In this document: positions 47,085 through 56,446 of the stretch, in pieces | Layout of the letters: each line of letters starts with the position of its first letter | Position numbering within the stretch: the first letter of the stretch is position 1 | Assembly: GCF_019285735.1 (NCBI RefSeq) | Contig: NZ_CP079107.1 | Coordinates: forward strand, 744,001-808,000 | DNA: 64,000 nucleotides | Direction of reading: 5' to 3' | Source of the DNA: Paeniglutamicibacter sp. Y32M11 | Lineage (GTDB): Bacteria > Actinomycetota > Actinomycetes > Actinomycetales > Micrococcaceae | The notes under the pieces: generated by a model | What the model was told of the DNA's origin: nothing | What the model saw: only the letters and a program-made list of their open reading frames with translations | Databases searched by the model: none | Position numbers and translations under genes: made by a program

Positions 47085-47786
47085 ATGATCGGCATTCTCA
47101 TCGTTGATGACCAGTCACTCATCAGGGCGGGATTTTCCGCATTACTGAGTGCCGAAGAGGACATGGTGGTTCTTGGCCAAGCATCCAACGGGCTGCAGGG
47201 ATTAGCCCAGGCCCGAGCACTAAAGCCGGATGTTGTACTGCTGGATATTCGCATGCCGCAGGGCGATGGGATTACAGCGGCCGCGGCCATCACGGCTGAG
47301 CCGGGTCTTGAACATACGCGAGTCATTATGCTCACCACCTTTGAGCTAGAGGACTACATCCTTGATTCCATCCGCGCCGGAGCTTCGGGCTTTCTGGTTA
47401 AAGACACCGAGCCGGAGGAGCTGATTGCTGCCGTGCGCATCGTTGTCGCGGGGGATTCTTTGTTATCTCCCTCGGTGACTCGGAAGTTGCTCGCTCAGGT
47501 CGCTGCGACCAAACCGGCGCGGATGCCCACGCATGCGGCAGCCTTTGACGTCCTGACCGAGCGCGAGCGCGAGGTGCTCTTGCTAATTGGAGCGGGCAAA
47601 ACCAACGCCGAGATCGCCGAGCAGCTGTTCATCACGCCGCTGACAGCAAAAACTCATGTTTCACGCATTATTGGAAAAATGGGGGTGCGTGACAGGACCG
47701 GGCTGGTGGTGATTGCTTACGAGAGCGGGCTCATCACACCCGGCGTGCAGCCCGGTGATACGGCGGCTGGGAAGCACGGGAACTAA
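47085..47786 (+). CDS. NarL/LuxR-family response regulator
   Basis: 233 aa. The receiver domain has the acidic pocket (VDDQS) and phospho-acceptor D54 (VLLDIRMP). The C-terminal LuxR helix-turn-helix shows LTEREREVLLLIGAGKTNAEIAEQLFITPLTAKTHVSRIIGKMGV. The ATG at 47085 has AAGGA 5 bases upstream. An earlier ATG overlapping the kinase gene is less likely. It works with the kinase encoded just before it. Targets are unknown, but the small SHOCT gene that follows is a candidate. Confidence 0.9.
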   Translation: MIGILIVDDQSLIRAGFSALLSAEEDMVVLGQASNGLQGLAQARALKPDVVLLDIRMPQGDGITAAAAITAEPGLEHTRVIMLTTFELEDYILDSIRAGASGFLVKDTEPEELIAAVRIVVAGDSLLSPSVTRKLLAQVAATKPARMPTHAAAFDVLTEREREVLLLIGAGKTNAEIAEQLFITPLTAKTHVSRIIGKMGVRDRTGLVVIAYESGLITPGVQPGDTAAGKHGN

Positions 47787-47942
47787 TTCCGGAGACAGGA
47801 TCGGCTGCTCCTGCTGGAGTACCGAAGGCCTTCGCAGGTGTCTCCCACGGGCCGATGCGCCACCGGGTAACCTCGACGGATAGTGGAAATAAGAGGCAAA
47901 CGCCTTGTAATCCACGATCTGCTCCATAAGGAGTTACCCACC

Positions 47943-48215
47943 ATGACTACTGCAATTATTCCGGTCCTCACGGCGCTGCCTGCCCACGCTTGGGGAAATG
48001 GCAACGGACCGGGCTGGTTTGTCCTGTTCCCGTTCCTTTGGATCCTGCTCATCGGCTTTTTCATCTTCTTCAGTCGCCGCATGTTCTGGCGTCACCGGAT
48101 GCAGGGCGATCCCATGAGCGCCGAAGGCGTACTGCGCGAGCGCTACGCACGCGGAGAAATCGACGAAACCGAGTACCGTCAACGCCTGGAGGTGCTGCGC
48201 ATCGGCCGGAAATAG
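47943..48215 (+). CDS. Small membrane protein with SHOCT domain
   Basis: 90 aa. After a short N-terminus comes one membrane segment (WFVLFPFLWILLIGFFIFF), then a basic stretch and the C-terminal SHOCT motif (VLRERYARGEIDETEYRQRLEVLR). SHOCT domains are short helical modules often found at the ends of membrane proteins, with an oligomerisation role proposed. AAGGAG lies 10 bases before the ATG. It follows the two-component pair by 156 bases. Confidence 0.75.
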   Translation: MTTAIIPVLTALPAHAWGNGNGPGWFVLFPFLWILLIGFFIFFSRRMFWRHRMQGDPMSAEGVLRERYARGEIDETEYRQRLEVLRIGRK

Positions 48216-48236
48216 GGGCAACGGTACGCAGCAATT

Positions 48237-48277
48237 GGTGCCGATCCGATAACTTTCCGAGCTGGGGGATCGGCACC
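48237..48277 (+). terminator. Possible terminator after the SHOCT gene
   Basis: An 11-bp stem (GGTGCCGATCC at 48237-48247 with its complement at 48267-48277) has a 19-base loop and is followed by TTCAACTT. The large loop makes it only moderate. Confidence 0.5.
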
Positions 48278-48561
48278 TTCAACTTAACAATCTGTTGACG
48301 TGACTCAGGTAACACATGCCATCTTGGCTATATGTCTTTGGTTTGACGCTCGATGAAATTGCACCGTCATCATGCGGAAATGACCATCTTTTCGGACGGT
48401 GAGTGAAAAATTCATACGTGGATCTGAATCCACTAAATGGTGGCATTTCGCAACGATCAGGCGATACACATGCATTGCACGTAAGCTCTGATACATAGGA
48501 ACCGAGACTTTCAGTTCTTTCGACTGAAATTGTCGCCCTACTCGCTACGCGGGAGCCACCC
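48278..48561 (+). other. AT-richer leader region of the desaturase gene
   Basis: No gene is supported between the SHOCT gene and the desaturase. Base composition is visibly more AT-rich than the neighbours. A 7-bp hairpin TTTCAGT/ACTGAAA (48509-48515 with 48523-48529) lies about 30 bases before the start codon. A long leader with RNA structure would suit temperature control of a desaturase, but nothing proves it. Confidence 0.35.
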
Positions 48562-49674
48562 TTGAGCAGTATGAGTTCCACTTTGTCCGCCTCGACTTCT
48601 GAACAACGCGTATCGCGTGGTTCCGCCGGGGCAAACAACTATCGTCATCTGAAAATCCGTGTCCGTGACGCGGGTCTGCTGGGTCGCCGTAAGGGCCACT
48701 ACATCGGACTCATCAGCGTTTTGGTAGCACTGCTGGGCGGTGCAGTCACCGGATTTGTGTTGTTGGGGCACAGCTGGTTCCAGTTGCTGATTGCAGCGGC
48801 AATCGGCATTATCCTGACCCAGTTCGCGTTTCTGGCCCATGAGGCAGCCCACCGTCAAATTCTGACGTCGGGGCCGGCCAACGACAGGTTCGGCCGATTC
48901 TTGGCCAATTTCGTGGTTGGCATCAGCTACCAATGGTGGATGAACAAGCACAACAAACACCATGCCATGCCCAATACGGTAGGTAAGGATCCGGACATTG
49001 AATGGGACACCATTTCATTCCAAACCGAGGATGCTCAGAAGCAAAAGGGATTCCTCAAGTGGATCACTGAGCGTCAGGGTTACCTATTCTTCCCATTGTT
49101 GACCCTCGAGGGTTTCAACCTGCATATGCGTTCGATGATTTACCTGTTCACCGGTGACCGGGTTAAAGATCGTCGCCGTGAGATCATTTCCATCATGGTG
49201 CGCCTGACCCTCTATGTGGCTGCGATTTACATCTTCTTGCCCGTGGGTATCGCCTCGGCCTTCATTGGTGTTCAGCTTGCCGTCTTCGGCGTGTACATGG
49301 GCGCCTCGTTCGCACCGAACCACAAGGGCATGCCGATGATCCCCAAGGACTCGCGCATCGACTTCTTCTCGCGCCAGGTCCTGACCAGCCGAAACGTCAT
49401 GGGTCGCACGCGCTTCGGCAACCGCGTACTCTCACACGTCTTCGGTGGTCTGAACTACCAGGTCGAGCACCACCTCTTCCCCTCGATGCCGCGCGCCAAC
49501 CTCGCAGGTGTCGCAGAGATCGTGCGTGAATACTGCTTGGAGTTGAAGGTCCCTTACACGGTCACCTCGGTGACCCAGTCCTACGGCCAGGTCATCACCT
49601 ACTTGAACAAGGTAGGGCTCTCCGCCCGCGACCCGTTCGACTGCCCTATGGTTTCTGAGTTCCGCCTCCACTAA
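48562..49674 (+). CDS. Membrane fatty acid desaturase
   Basis: 370 aa. Di-iron membrane desaturase that inserts a double bond into acyl chains. All three His boxes are present: HEAAH at 93-97, HNKHH at 130-134 and QVEHH at 300-304, the last being the front-end/acyl-lipid desaturase type. Four membrane segments flank them. The TTG at 48562 is taken as start because GGGAG lies 6 bases upstream. The ATG three codons later would be 15 bases away. It is monocistronic with a strong terminator. Position specificity is not visible. Confidence 0.9.
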   Translation: MSSMSSTLSASTSEQRVSRGSAGANNYRHLKIRVRDAGLLGRRKGHYIGLISVLVALLGGAVTGFVLLGHSWFQLLIAAAIGIILTQFAFLAHEAAHRQILTSGPANDRFGRFLANFVVGISYQWWMNKHNKHHAMPNTVGKDPDIEWDTISFQTEDAQKQKGFLKWITERQGYLFFPLLTLEGFNLHMRSMIYLFTGDRVKDRRREIISIMVRLTLYVAAIYIFLPVGIASAFIGVQLAVFGVYMGASFAPNHKGMPMIPKDSRIDFFSRQVLTSRNVMGRTRFGNRVLSHVFGGLNYQVEHHLFPSMPRANLAGVAEIVREYCLELKVPYTVTSVTQSYGQVITYLNKVGLSARDPFDCPMVSEFRLH

Positions 49675-49733
49675 GCGTGCGGAACACTTGGTCGCCTGAG
49701 GTTGAGTGAGTCTTCTCAGTACACGTAATGCAC

Positions 49734-49774
49734 AAAGCCCGCGGCGCCAATCGGCGCCGCGGGCTTTGTTCTTT
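49734..49774 (+). terminator. Rho-independent terminator of the desaturase gene
   Basis: A perfect 15-bp stem (49734-49748 with 49753-49767) around AATC is followed by GTTCTTTT. Confidence 0.92.
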
Positions 49775-50044
49775 TCATGGTCAATATGTAAATGCGGTTT
49801 TGCGGCAATTTATGACGCCGAATTCATTGGTGGTCTATAGGCATGCGTATCCGGCCACCGCGATGCCTAGTTTTTTGTGAATGACCGAGGTGTCCCCTTG
49901 AAGAACAGGCTTTCATAAGGGGGGATCTGCTCAGCCGGGAGATCTTGAATGCAGTGCATTGTAGGGGTTCTAGTGGCCTTGTGTGCTAATAATGAAAAAC
50001 TGAAGATGCATTGTTTTGTATTGGCACGCGTTTTGTTTGGTGAA
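49775..50044. other. AT-rich gene-free stretch ahead of the iron-uptake operon
   Basis: No coding frame is supported on either strand. The right end should hold the promoter of the iron-uptake operon, next to the DtxR-type box. Confidence 0.4.
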
Positions 50045-50063
50045 TTATGTAAGTCATACCTAA
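50045..50063 (+). promoter_or_regulatory. DtxR/IdeR-type iron box
   Basis: TTATGTAAGTCATACCTAA agrees with the 19-base DtxR/IdeR consensus TWAGGTWAGSCTWACCTWA at 16 of 19 positions and keeps its dyad symmetry. It lies 73 bases before the start of a ferric-iron ABC operon, the expected target. Iron-loaded regulator should repress. Confidence 0.75.
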
Positions 50064-50135
50064 GCTATGTTGGTGGCCCACCCAAAACCTCCCGGGCCAA
50101 CCGAATGTTTCACTCCAAAGAGAGTCCCCACACTC

Positions 50136-51170
50136 ATGACAATTCGCAAAAATATGCTGGCTGGCCTGGCCATCGTTGCCACGGCCACCCTCGGCTTGAC
50201 TGCATGCTCGTCCGGCGCTCCAACCTCGGACGCGTCGGACGATGCTGGGATCACCGTGTACAACGCCCAGCATGAAAGCCTGGCCCAGGAGTGGGTCGAC
50301 GCCTTCACCGCTGAAACCGGCATCAAGGTCACCATCCGCAATGGCTCGGACACCGAAATGTCCAACCAGATCATCCAAGAAGGTGCCGCCTCACCGGCGG
50401 ACGTCTTCTTGACCGAAAATTCTCCCGCAATGGCGCAGGTTGAGAATGCAGGTCTCTTCGCGGATGTGGACAAGGCAACCATCGCTCAGGTTCCGGCCGA
50501 TTTCCGCCCCTCCACCGGCAAGTGGACGGGTATCGCTGCCCGGTCGACCGTCTTTGTCTATGACTCAAAGAAGATCAGCGCGGACCAGCTGCCGAAGTCC
50601 ATGCTGGATCTGGCAAAGCCAGAGTGGAAGGGCAAATGGGCGGCCTCCCCGACCGGAGCTGACTTCCAGGCCATTGTTGCTGCATTGCTGGAGCTCAAGG
50701 GTGAAGCTGCCACGACCGAGTGGCTCGCCGGGATGAAGGAAAACTTCACCGCGTACAAGGGCAACTCCACTGCCATGAAAGCAGTGAACGCCGGCGAAAT
50801 TGATGCCGCTCTGATCTACCACTACTACTACTATGGCGACCAGGCCCAGACCGGGGAAAACTCGAAGAACGTCACCCCGTACTACTTCAAGAACCAGGAC
50901 CCTGGAGCCTTCGTTTCGGTTTCCGGCGGAGGTGTACTTAGCTCTTCGAAGCACGCCGAACAGGCTCAAGAATTCCTGAAGTTCGTGACCGGCAAGGCCG
51001 GCCAGGAAATCCTGAAAACGGGAACTTCTTTTGAATACCCGGTTGGTTCCAAGGTGGCCTCCAACGAGAAGTTGGTACCACTGAAGGAACTTCAAGCACC
51101 GACGGTTGATGCCGCCAAGCTGAATTCGGCTAAGGTCACCGAGCTGATGAACACGGCAGGACTTCTGTAA
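50136..51170 (+). CDS. Ferric-iron ABC transporter substrate-binding lipoprotein
   Basis: 344 aa. The lipoprotein signal ends in GLTAC (Cys 24). The mature protein is a FbpA/FutA-like iron-binding protein: [27 protein letters not shown] at its start and a Tyr cluster YHYYYY at 228-233, where this family binds Fe(III). The start at 50136 has AAAGAGAG upstream. An in-frame ATG at 50067 would place 23 hydrophilic residues before the signal peptide. The permease gene begins 5 bases after its stop codon. Confidence 0.9.
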   Translation: MTIRKNMLAGLAIVATATLGLTACSSGAPTSDASDDAGITVYNAQHESLAQEWVDAFTAETGIKVTIRNGSDTEMSNQIIQEGAASPADVFLTENSPAMAQVENAGLFADVDKATIAQVPADFRPSTGKWTGIAARSTVFVYDSKKISADQLPKSMLDLAKPEWKGKWAASPTGADFQAIVAALLELKGEAATTEWLAGMKENFTAYKGNSTAMKAVNAGEIDAALIYHYYYYGDQAQTGENSKNVTPYYFKNQDPGAFVSVSGGGVLSSSKHAEQAQEFLKFVTGKAGQEILKTGTSFEYPVGSKVASNEKLVPLKELQAPTVDAAKLNSAKVTELMNTAGLL

Positions 51171-51175
51171 CCAAT

Positions 51176-52768
51176 ATGAGCAAGACCAAGTTGGTTCCTA
51201 ACGCTTTAAAGGAACCGAGTATGGCGGGCGGGGGCAAAATGCCCCGCCCGCCATTGGGCGTTTCGACGCTGGCACTTCTAGCGACCCTGATCGCTCTGTT
51301 CTCTCTTATCCCACTGGGCTACGTGGTCTATATGACGGTCGTGACAGGATGGGACACTGTCGTAGAACTTGTCATCCGCCCGCGTGTTGGTGAGCTGTTG
51401 CTGAACACTGTTTTGCTGATACTGGTTACCGTGCCGATGTGCCTCGTGTTGGGAGTCGGTGGGGCATGGTTGGTCGAGCGCACGAACTTGAGAGGACACC
51501 GTTGGTGGGCGCTAGCGCTTGCTGCGCCGCTGGCGATCCCGGCGTTTGTTAATAGCTATGGATGGGCCTCCGCCGTTCCTTCGCTTGCAGGTTTAGGCGC
51601 CGGAACCCTCATCGCCACGCTGTCTTATTTCCCGCTGGTATACATCCCTGTTGCAGCCACGCTCGGACGCTTAGATCCGGCCATTGAACAATCAGCAGCC
51701 TCGCTCGGGCTCGGACCATGGACCGTATTCTTCCGCGTGATTCTTCCGCAGCTGCGCATCGCCATGGCTGGAGGCTCGTTGCTCGTGGCCTTGCACTTGC
51801 TATCGGAATATGGCGCCTTTGCGATGATCCGGTTCGACACCTTCACTACGGCCATCATGGTGCAGTTCCAATCGGCCTTCAGCGGTGCCGCCGGCAACAT
51901 GCTGGCCAGCGTGCTGGTATTGATGTGCATGGTGTTGCTACTCGCTGAGGCCAAAGTTCGCGGCAACGCACGGTATTCCCGAGTCGGGTTTGGGGCACAG
52001 GGACTTGCAACCCGACTGCGCCTGAGCTGGTATCAATTGCCGGCTCAGCTGGCCTTGTTGGCTCTCATTGTTTTGTCGGTAGGGGTTCCTCTGTATTCCG
52101 TAGCGCGGTGGACCATTGCCGGGGGAGCAGAGATCTGGGAACCGGACGAGTTCTTCCCGGCACTCTTCCAAAGCCTGGGTTACGGCTTGGGGGGTGCCTT
52201 GGTGACTTGTGTGGTGGCCTTCCCCATGGCCTTCATTGCTGTGCGTCACCCCAACTGGTTCAGCAGGCTCCTGGAGCTCTCCAACTACGTCACCAGTTCG
52301 ATGCCGGGCATCGTCGTGGGTCTGGCCTTTGTTACCGTGGCGATCCGTCTGGTCCCCGGAATCTACCAAAGCTCCTACGTACTGCTTGCGGCCTACGTTC
52401 TACTCTTCCTCCCACGTGCGCTGGTGAATTTGCGGGCCGGGTTGTCCCAAGCGCCCATCGAACTTGAGGAAGCCGCTCGCTCACTGGGAAAGTCGCCCGC
52501 ACGGGCCTTCTTCCGCGTCACTCTGCGACTGACCGCCCCCGCTGCGGCGGGTGGGGCGGCGCTTGTGTTCTTGGCCGTAGTTAATGAACTGACGGCGACC
52601 TTACTGTTGGCTCCCAACGGCACCCGCACCTTGGCCACAGCTTTTTGGGCTAAGAGTAGCGAAATCGATTATGCGGGGGCAGCTCCCTACGCCTTGTTGA
52701 TGATCCTGATTTCCATCCCCATGACCTACTTGCTCTTCCAGCAGTCAAAGAAAGCGGCCGGACAGTGA
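51176..52768 (+). CDS. Ferric-iron ABC transporter permease (fused double permease)
   Basis: 530 aa, about 12 membrane segments made of two similar halves, as in FbpB/SfuB. Each half carries the coupling-loop pattern: [24 protein letters not shown] in the first and [23 protein letters not shown] in the second. It forms the whole channel for Fe(III) delivered by the lipoprotein. The stop overlaps the ATPase start (GTGA). Confidence 0.9.
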   Translation: MSKTKLVPNALKEPSMAGGGKMPRPPLGVSTLALLATLIALFSLIPLGYVVYMTVVTGWDTVVELVIRPRVGELLLNTVLLILVTVPMCLVLGVGGAWLVERTNLRGHRWWALALAAPLAIPAFVNSYGWASAVPSLAGLGAGTLIATLSYFPLVYIPVAATLGRLDPAIEQSAASLGLGPWTVFFRVILPQLRIAMAGGSLLVALHLLSEYGAFAMIRFDTFTTAIMVQFQSAFSGAAGNMLASVLVLMCMVLLLAEAKVRGNARYSRVGFGAQGLATRLRLSWYQLPAQLALLALIVLSVGVPLYSVARWTIAGGAEIWEPDEFFPALFQSLGYGLGGALVTCVVAFPMAFIAVRHPNWFSRLLELSNYVTSSMPGIVVGLAFVTVAIRLVPGIYQSSYVLLAAYVLLFLPRALVNLRAGLSQAPIELEEAARSLGKSPARAFFRVTLRLTAPAAAGGAALVFLAVVNELTATLLLAPNGTRTLATAFWAKSSEIDYAGAAPYALLMILISIPMTYLLFQQSKKAAGQ

Positions 52769-53877
52769 CCATCCCCGTACCGAAGGCCCACAAGATTCAC
52801 GGACTCATGCCCTCCGTTAAATTCCTGCGCACCAGCAATCTGGTCAAGAGCTTCGGTTCCAAGGGCGTCCTTAAAGGTGTTGACCTCGCCCTGAGCGAGG
52901 GTGGAACCACCGCTATCGTCGGTCCCTCGGGTTCGGGCAAAACGACATTGCTGCGCTTGATCGCTGGATTCGAAAATCCCGATTCCGGGACCATCGAGCT
53001 AAATAACCGCATGGTGGCCGGAGATGCTTGGATTCCGGCACACAAACGGGAAATCGGTTACGTCGCTCAAGACGGGGCGCTATTCCCACACCTCAGTGTT
53101 GCTCAAAACGTTGCCTTCGGTCTGGGGCCGGCCTGGAAAATCGCTGGCCGAAAGGCCAATGCCCGCCGTGTGGCCGAATTATTGGACATGGTTTCCCTTG
53201 AATCGGACATGGGAGAGCGTCGTCCGCATGAGATTTCCGGTGGGCAGCAACAGCGCGTAGCTCTGGCTCGAGCCCTGGCTAGGAAGCCAAAATTGATGTT
53301 GCTGGATGAGCCGTTTTCTGCGTTGGATGCCGGGCTGCGCGTGGCTACACGCAAGGCGGTGGCAGATGTCCTGCACGCAGCGGAAATTACCACGATCCTG
53401 GTCACCCACGATCAGGGCGAGGCACTGTCCTTTGCTGACCAAGTCGCCGTCATGCGTGGTGGAACCCTGGCCCAGACTGGAACGCCCTTCGCCGTCTACA
53501 CTCGGCCGGCAGACCTGGACACCGCGGAATTCTTGGGGGACGCCGTCATGCTTGACGCTCAGCTCCAAGGCTCACTAGCCACCTGTTCGCTCGGCGGCAT
53601 TCCGGTGCGTCACGCCATGATTCAGGGGGCCGTGCGATTGATGCTGCGTCCCGAGCAGATCCGCATCGTGGCCGATGGGAACATCAAGGGAACCGTTGTT
53701 GACACCGTATTCTTTGGTCCAGAAACCACCGTTCGTATCAGGCTAGCCCCGGTTCCCTCAATTGCCGGTGGTGGGGAAATTATTACCATCCGCCATTGGA
53801 ATGCCGCTATGGCACGTCCCGGAATGGAGCTCAGGCTACGGGTCGTGGGCGAGGGCGTGGTCTTCCCGGCCGAGTAG
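52765..53877 (+). CDS. Ferric-iron ABC transporter ATPase
   Basis: 370 aa. The ATPase domain has GPSGSGKT at 53-60, the signature [15 protein letters not shown] and [14 protein letters not shown]-terminal TOBE-like extension follows (about 280-370), as in FbpC. The start is a GTG overlapping the permease stop by 4 bases. The N-terminal 18 residues before the conserved [11 protein letters not shown] are extra, so a downstream ATG (MPSVKF) is possible. It closes the three-gene iron operon. Confidence 0.88.
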   Translation: MTIPVPKAHKIHGLMPSVKFLRTSNLVKSFGSKGVLKGVDLALSEGGTTAIVGPSGSGKTTLLRLIAGFENPDSGTIELNNRMVAGDAWIPAHKREIGYVAQDGALFPHLSVAQNVAFGLGPAWKIAGRKANARRVAELLDMVSLESDMGERRPHEISGGQQQRVALARALARKPKLMLLDEPFSALDAGLRVATRKAVADVLHAAEITTILVTHDQGEALSFADQVAVMRGGTLAQTGTPFAVYTRPADLDTAEFLGDAVMLDAQLQGSLATCSLGGIPVRHAMIQGAVRLMLRPEQIRIVADGNIKGTVVDTVFFGPETTVRIRLAPVPSIAGGGEIITIRHWNAAMARPGMELRLRVVGEGVVFPAE

Positions 53878-53887
53878 GAAAATCAAT

Positions 53888-53939
53888 TTAACGACGTAGG
53901 GTCGGTGTTCCGTGAGGAAGACCGACCCTACGTCGTTAA
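53888..53939. terminator. Perfect 19-bp bidirectional stem-loop terminator
   Basis: Arms 53888-53906 and 53921-53939 pair perfectly. The loop holds a further TTCC-GTGA-GGAA hairpin. It lies between the iron operon and the converging MHS transporter gene. Confidence 0.88.
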
Positions 53940-53982
53940 TACCCTGAGACCCGAATGGTTCGGGGCTCAGGGTAGTGTTTTG

Positions 53983-55383
53983 CTACTTGACCGAGGTTGA
54001 CTGAACCGCGGGGGCAACTCGACGCTTGTCGAAGATAGTTGCCCCGACCTCCTGCTCGGCCTGGTTACTGATCGAGAGATCAATTCCCGCGCGGTCACGC
54101 AGCAAGGAGACCGCGGTCAAAGAGATGAGCGTCATGAACAACAGATAGACGGATACCGCGGTGGTGGTTCCGGTGGCTTGGACCAGTGCTGTGGCGATCA
54201 TCGGGGCAAACGCTCCGCCGATGATCGCACCAAGAGCGTAGGAAATCGAGACGCCGGAGAAACGGACCGAAGCCGGGAACAGCTCGGAATACAGGGCCGC
54301 CTGCGGGCCGTAGGCCAAGCCTAGACCGACGGCGAAGAGCGCGAAGGCCAGATACAACATGGGCAGTGACGCGGTATTAACCAACCAGAACAGTGGGAAG
54401 ACCACCAACGCCTGCGAAGTAAAACCGATCTGGTAGGTGCGCTTGCGACCAATTTTATCGGCCAGGTAGCCCGAGAGCAGGGTGAATAAGAACCACATAG
54501 TTGCGGCAAAGACCACGGCCACCAGGACGTCGGTCCGCTCGAACCCGATGGGACCCTCCGGGTTGGTGGTGTAGGCCTGCAGGAAGCCGCCGGTGGTCAT
54601 GTAGCCCGCGGCATTATTGCCGGCGAATACCAAAGCAGCAATGATGACCAGTAGCCAGTGCTTGCGGAAGAGCTCAACGATCGGGACCTTGGTCTGCTGC
54701 TTCTTGGCGGCGATTTCCTCGAAGATCGGCGATTCTTCCACGGCGCGACGCACCATGTAGCCGACGGCGATCAGCACGATGCTCAGCAGGAACGGTACGC
54801 GCCAGCCCCAGGCCATGAACTCTTCGCCGGGGGAGATAACTCCCGTCATCAGTGCCATTACACCCGAAGCCAGAAGCATGCCCAGCGGGACACCGAGCTG
54901 CGGGAAGGCGCCAGCACGTCCGCGACGGTCCTTCGGAGCATGCTCAACAGCCATGAGGACCGCGCCGCCCCATTCGCCGCCAGCGGAGATTCCCTGCAAG
55001 ATGCGCAACAGCAGCAGCATGATCGGGGCGATGACCCCGGCCGTGGCGTAGGTGGGCAAGACTCCAATGAGCGTGGTTGCCGCACCCATCATGATCAGCG
55101 TGATCACCAGCATGGCACGGCGGCCAATCTTGTCCCCGTAATGCCCGGCCAGGAATGCGCCAAGAGGCCGGAAGAGGAAGGAAATACCCACTGAAGCGAA
55201 GGCCAGCAAGAGACCAATCTGTGCGCCGGCGGGCTTAAAGAACAGCTCGGCGAAGATCAGGCCAGCGGCGGTGGCGTAAATGAAGAAGTCGTACCACTCA
55301 ATGGTGGTGCCGATGATCGTGGCAAACGCCACCCGGCGCGAGTTGGCTCGCTGGGCTGGTGTCTGGCTCTGGGCAATGCTCAT
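53983..55383 (-). CDS. MHS-family (metabolite:H+ symporter) MFS transporter
   Basis: 466 aa, 12 membrane segments. The N-terminal FATIIGTTIEWYDFFIYATAAGLIF and FRPLGAFLAGHYGDKIGRRAML are the hallmark of MHS symporters (ShiA, ProP, KgtP group). They import organic acids, osmolytes or aromatic acids with protons. It is divergent from a LysR gene across 134 bases with dyad elements, and next to the P450 genes, so it is the likely importer of the P450 substrate. That link is inference. Confidence 0.87.
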   Translation of the reverse strand: MSIAQSQTPAQRANSRRVAFATIIGTTIEWYDFFIYATAAGLIFAELFFKPAGAQIGLLLAFASVGISFLFRPLGAFLAGHYGDKIGRRAMLVITLIMMGAATTLIGVLPTYATAGVIAPIMLLLLRILQGISAGGEWGGAVLMAVEHAPKDRRGRAGAFPQLGVPLGMLLASGVMALMTGVISPGEEFMAWGWRVPFLLSIVLIAVGYMVRRAVEESPIFEEIAAKKQQTKVPIVELFRKHWLLVIIAALVFAGNNAAGYMTTGGFLQAYTTNPEGPIGFERTDVLVAVVFAATMWFLFTLLSGYLADKIGRKRTYQIGFTSQALVVFPLFWLVNTASLPMLYLAFALFAVGLGLAYGPQAALYSELFPASVRFSGVSISYALGAIIGGAFAPMIATALVQATGTTTAVSVYLLFMTLISLTAVSLLRDRAGIDLSISNQAEQEVGATIFDKRRVAPAVQSTSVK

Positions 55384-55430
55384 GGTGCTCCTCTTTGAGC
55401 GGACTGCTCGGACTGTAAGGACCTGCTCAC

Positions 55431-55484
55431 GTTAGCCAGATCACTAACCAGTGTCACAGACCACATAGATTGAGTAAACTTCAA
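55431..55484. promoter_or_regulatory. LysR-type operator region between the MHS and LysR genes
   Basis: Two dyads are seen: GTTAG-N8-CTAAC (55431-55448) and TTGA-N7-TCAA (55470-55484). The second contains a T-N11-A core (55471, 55483) as LysR regulators prefer. Confidence 0.5.
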
Positions 55485-55517
55485 ATAGGTGTACAACATT
55501 TTTGATTGGACTGAAGA

Positions 55518-56435
55518 ATGGCACGATTCTCCCTGCGCCAGCTTGAACTGCTGGCCGAACTCCCACGGCATTCAACCCTTGGGTCAGCGGCCGCGGAACT
55601 AAACATCTCCGAATCCGCACTGTCCCAAGCGATCACCTCCGTCGAAAGGATCGCCGGAGAACAGCTATGTGTGCGCCGCAAAGCGCACGGAGTACGGATG
55701 ACCCCGGCGGGACAGTACTTCGCTGCCAAGGCGGCACGCATCGTGGCCGACGCCGACGAGCTGGGAGATTCCTTTCCCCGCTCAGATGGTTCGTTGCGAG
55801 GTCCGGTGTCGATGGGCTGCTTCGCGTCCTTCGCCAGCCACGTGGTGCCCTCGATTCTCGAAGGCTTTCGCGCCGTCCAGCCGGGGATTGATGTCAGCGT
55901 GAGTGTTGGCACCCACGATGATCTGCTTCCGGCCCTTGATAGTGGGGAACTGGACTTCGCCCTGGTCTACGATCTTTTGCTGCCCAGTGGTTTCACCAAA
56001 CACACGCTCTATCAGACGAAGCTCGAGGTGGTGTTGCACCCCGAGCACCCGCTTGCTGCCCAAGCCTCCATTACGCTGGCCGAACTGGAGAGCGAACCAT
56101 TGGTGAACTATGAATCCGAACCCAGTACCGAAAACACCCGCAGACTTTTTGCCGAGGCCGAGCTGAATCCCACTATTGCCTATTCGCTGCCACAGGTGGT
56201 GCTGGTCAACGCCATGATTGGTCGTGGGTTGGGCTACGGGCTGCTCTATGCTCGGCCCAACAATCCACCGCACACCCTGGACGGACTTCCCGTGGCCATT
56301 AGGCAACTCACGCCACCGAACAGTCCCACCTCGGTGGTGGCGATCTGGCCGCGGACCTCCACGCTCGGGCCGCGGGCAGCGGCGTTGCTGGAACACGGAA
56401 AATTGGCGATGGATGCTGCCTGGAGCCGCAACTAA
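55518..56435 (+). CDS. LysR family transcriptional regulator (paralogue 1)
   Basis: 305 aa. Winged helix-turn-helix at the N-terminus (FSLRQLELLAELPRHSTLGSAAAELNISESALSQAITSVERIAG) and a periplasmic-binding-like effector domain from about residue 90. It is clearly related to the LysR protein encoded at 59501: both begin MAR(F/Y)(S/T)LRQLE and share RRKAHGV and TP(A/S)GQY. It most likely controls the divergent MHS gene and perhaps the P450 operon, whose last gene ends 11 bases downstream of it in the opposite orientation. Confidence 0.88.
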   Translation: MARFSLRQLELLAELPRHSTLGSAAAELNISESALSQAITSVERIAGEQLCVRRKAHGVRMTPAGQYFAAKAARIVADADELGDSFPRSDGSLRGPVSMGCFASFASHVVPSILEGFRAVQPGIDVSVSVGTHDDLLPALDSGELDFALVYDLLLPSGFTKHTLYQTKLEVVLHPEHPLAAQASITLAELESEPLVNYESEPSTENTRRLFAEAELNPTIAYSLPQVVLVNAMIGRGLGYGLLYARPNNPPHTLDGLPVAIRQLTPPNSPTSVVAIWPRTSTLGPRAAALLEHGKLAMDAAWSRN

Positions 56436-56446
56436 ATACCCGCGAC

